From an uncultured Treponema sp. (GTDB lineage: Bacteria > Spirochaetota > Spirochaetia > Treponematales > Treponemataceae): a stretch of 13,609 bases of DNA. The stretch covers positions 1 through 13,609 of the forward strand of contig CAJPOL010000045.1 of assembly GCA_905372265.1 (NCBI GenBank). The letters are read 5' to 3'. The number at the start of each line of letters is the position of its first letter. The stretch's first letter is position 1. Both the position numbers and the translations under genes were made by a program. Positions 12,899 through 13,609 of the stretch are shown here, in pieces. The notes under the pieces were generated by a model. That model saw nothing but the letters and a program-made list of their open reading frames with translations. It had not been told where the DNA came from and did no database searches.

Positions 12899-13609
12899 TT
12901 ACACATCTAAATTTGCATAGACGGCATTTTCTTCGATAAATTTGCGGCGAGGTTCTACTTCTTCGCCCATCAGCGTGCTGAAAATCCTATCAGCTTCTAC
13001 TGCATCGGGCAGGGTTACCCGCATCATTTTGCGGCGGGCAGGATCCATCGTGGTTTCCCATAGCTGTGTACCGTCCATTTCACCTAAGCCCTTGTACCGC
13101 TGTACCGCGGGGCTGACACTGCGCCCAATCTCATTTAAAATACTATCCCGTTCGCTGTCGTCATAGACGTACCATTCCTTTTTATTATAAGAAATTTTAT
13201 AAAGCGGCGGCATTGCAAGGTACACATAGCCGTGTTCAATCAGCTCCGGCATATAGCGGAAAAAGAAAGTTAAGAGGAGTGTGCGGATATGAGAACCGTC
13301 GACATCGGCATCCGCCATAATGATAATCTTATGATAGCGAATTTTATCAAGGTTAAAATCTTCTCCGATGCCGGTACCGAGCGTTGCGATAATCGGCTGG
13401 AGTTTTTCATTGCTGAGCACCTTGTCGAGCCGGGTCTTTTCGACATTCAGCATCTTTCCCCACAGCGGTAAAATCGCCTGCGTCTTGCTGTCGCGTCCCT
13501 TTTTTGCCGAACCGCCTGCAGAATCACCCTCAACAATATAGACCTCGCATTTTTCAGGGTCTTTGGAAGAGCAGTCGGCGAGCTTTCCCGGCAGTCCGAA
13601 GCTGTCAAG
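12899..13609 (-). CDS. gyrB: DNA gyrase subunit B (C-terminal part; 5' end outside window)
   Basis: The ATPase subunit of DNA gyrase, which introduces negative supercoils. The window holds the last 237 residues, and the frame is open to the right edge. The Toprim domain is clear: YIVEGDSAGGSAKKGRD (nt 13540-13490) with the catalytic Glu, the DADVDGSH metal-binding motif, then the RYKGLGEMD and EPRRKFIEENA segments of the tail. NVEKTRLDKV and LGTGIGEDFNLDK distinguish gyrase from ParE, which has NTEK and GGGVG at these places. The position equivalent to E. coli Lys447, in the quinolone-resistance region, is Trp here (codon 13462-13460, in LPLWGK). Stop TAA at 12901-12899; rsmI starts about 100 bases downstream. 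Confidence 0.95.
   Translation of the reverse strand, partial: LDSFGLPGKLADCSSKDPEKCEVYIVEGDSAGGSAKKGRDSKTQAILPLWGKMLNVEKTRLDKVLSNEKLQPIIATLGTGIGEDFNLDKIRYHKIIIMADADVDGSHIRTLLLTFFFRYMPELIEHGYVYLAMPPLYKISYNKKEWYVYDDSERDSILNEIGRSVSPAVQRYKGLGEMDGTQLWETTMDPARRKMMRVTLPDAVEADRIFSTLMGEEVEPRRKFIEENAVYANLDV

Overview
The window looks like part of a spirochaete chromosome, most probably a Treponema of moderate GC content. The clues are a FlgM anti-sigma factor gene behind a sigma-28-type promoter, a small lipoprotein with a spirochaete-like lipobox, a shortened RsmI, and a GyrB that clearly groups with gyrase rather than topoisomerase IV. The genus is inferred from gene content and protein style; no search was possible.

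Layout. (1) Positions 1-1672 hold most of a fused permease/ATPase ABC exporter whose N-terminus lies before the window. (2) Positions 1635-3703 are an accessory patch. It holds an AT-rich AbrB-type antitoxin / PIN toxin pair with its own promoter, a possible remnant of a second antitoxin, a lone AbrB-family regulator whose downstream partner gene has been cut off, and a hybrid scar made from two unrelated insertion sequences (ISAs1 family and IS3 family). (3) Positions 3793-10226 are a tightly packed plus-strand array of five genes: thiI, a CydD-like and a CydC-like exporter half, a UreG/HypB/CobW-like P-loop GTPase with cysteine pairs, and a soluble ABC-type ATPase with an unusual N-terminal domain. 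(4) Positions 10227-10755 hold a small Met/Lys/Asp repeat lipoprotein with tandem TATCGATA palindromes in its leader and a strong terminator behind it. (5) Positions 10773-13609 are minus-strand housekeeping genes, in transcription order gyrB (partial), rsmI, flgM and a TrmH-like rRNA/tRNA methyltransferase.

The best candidate for an undescribed system is the block at 5007-10226. A heterodimeric exporter resembling the thiol exporter CydDC is translationally coupled to a metal-chaperone-like GTPase and followed by a membrane-free ABC ATPase. No cytochrome bd genes are visible, and a sulfur-transfer gene (thiI) sits at the front. A sulfur- or metal-linked transport or maturation role is inference from context only.

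Regulation that can be read from the sequence includes a sigma-28 promoter match in front of flgM with the canonical 11-bp spacing, near-consensus sigma-70 promoters in front of both AbrB genes, a possibly leaderless GTG start for rsmI, and repeated palindromes before the lipoprotein gene.
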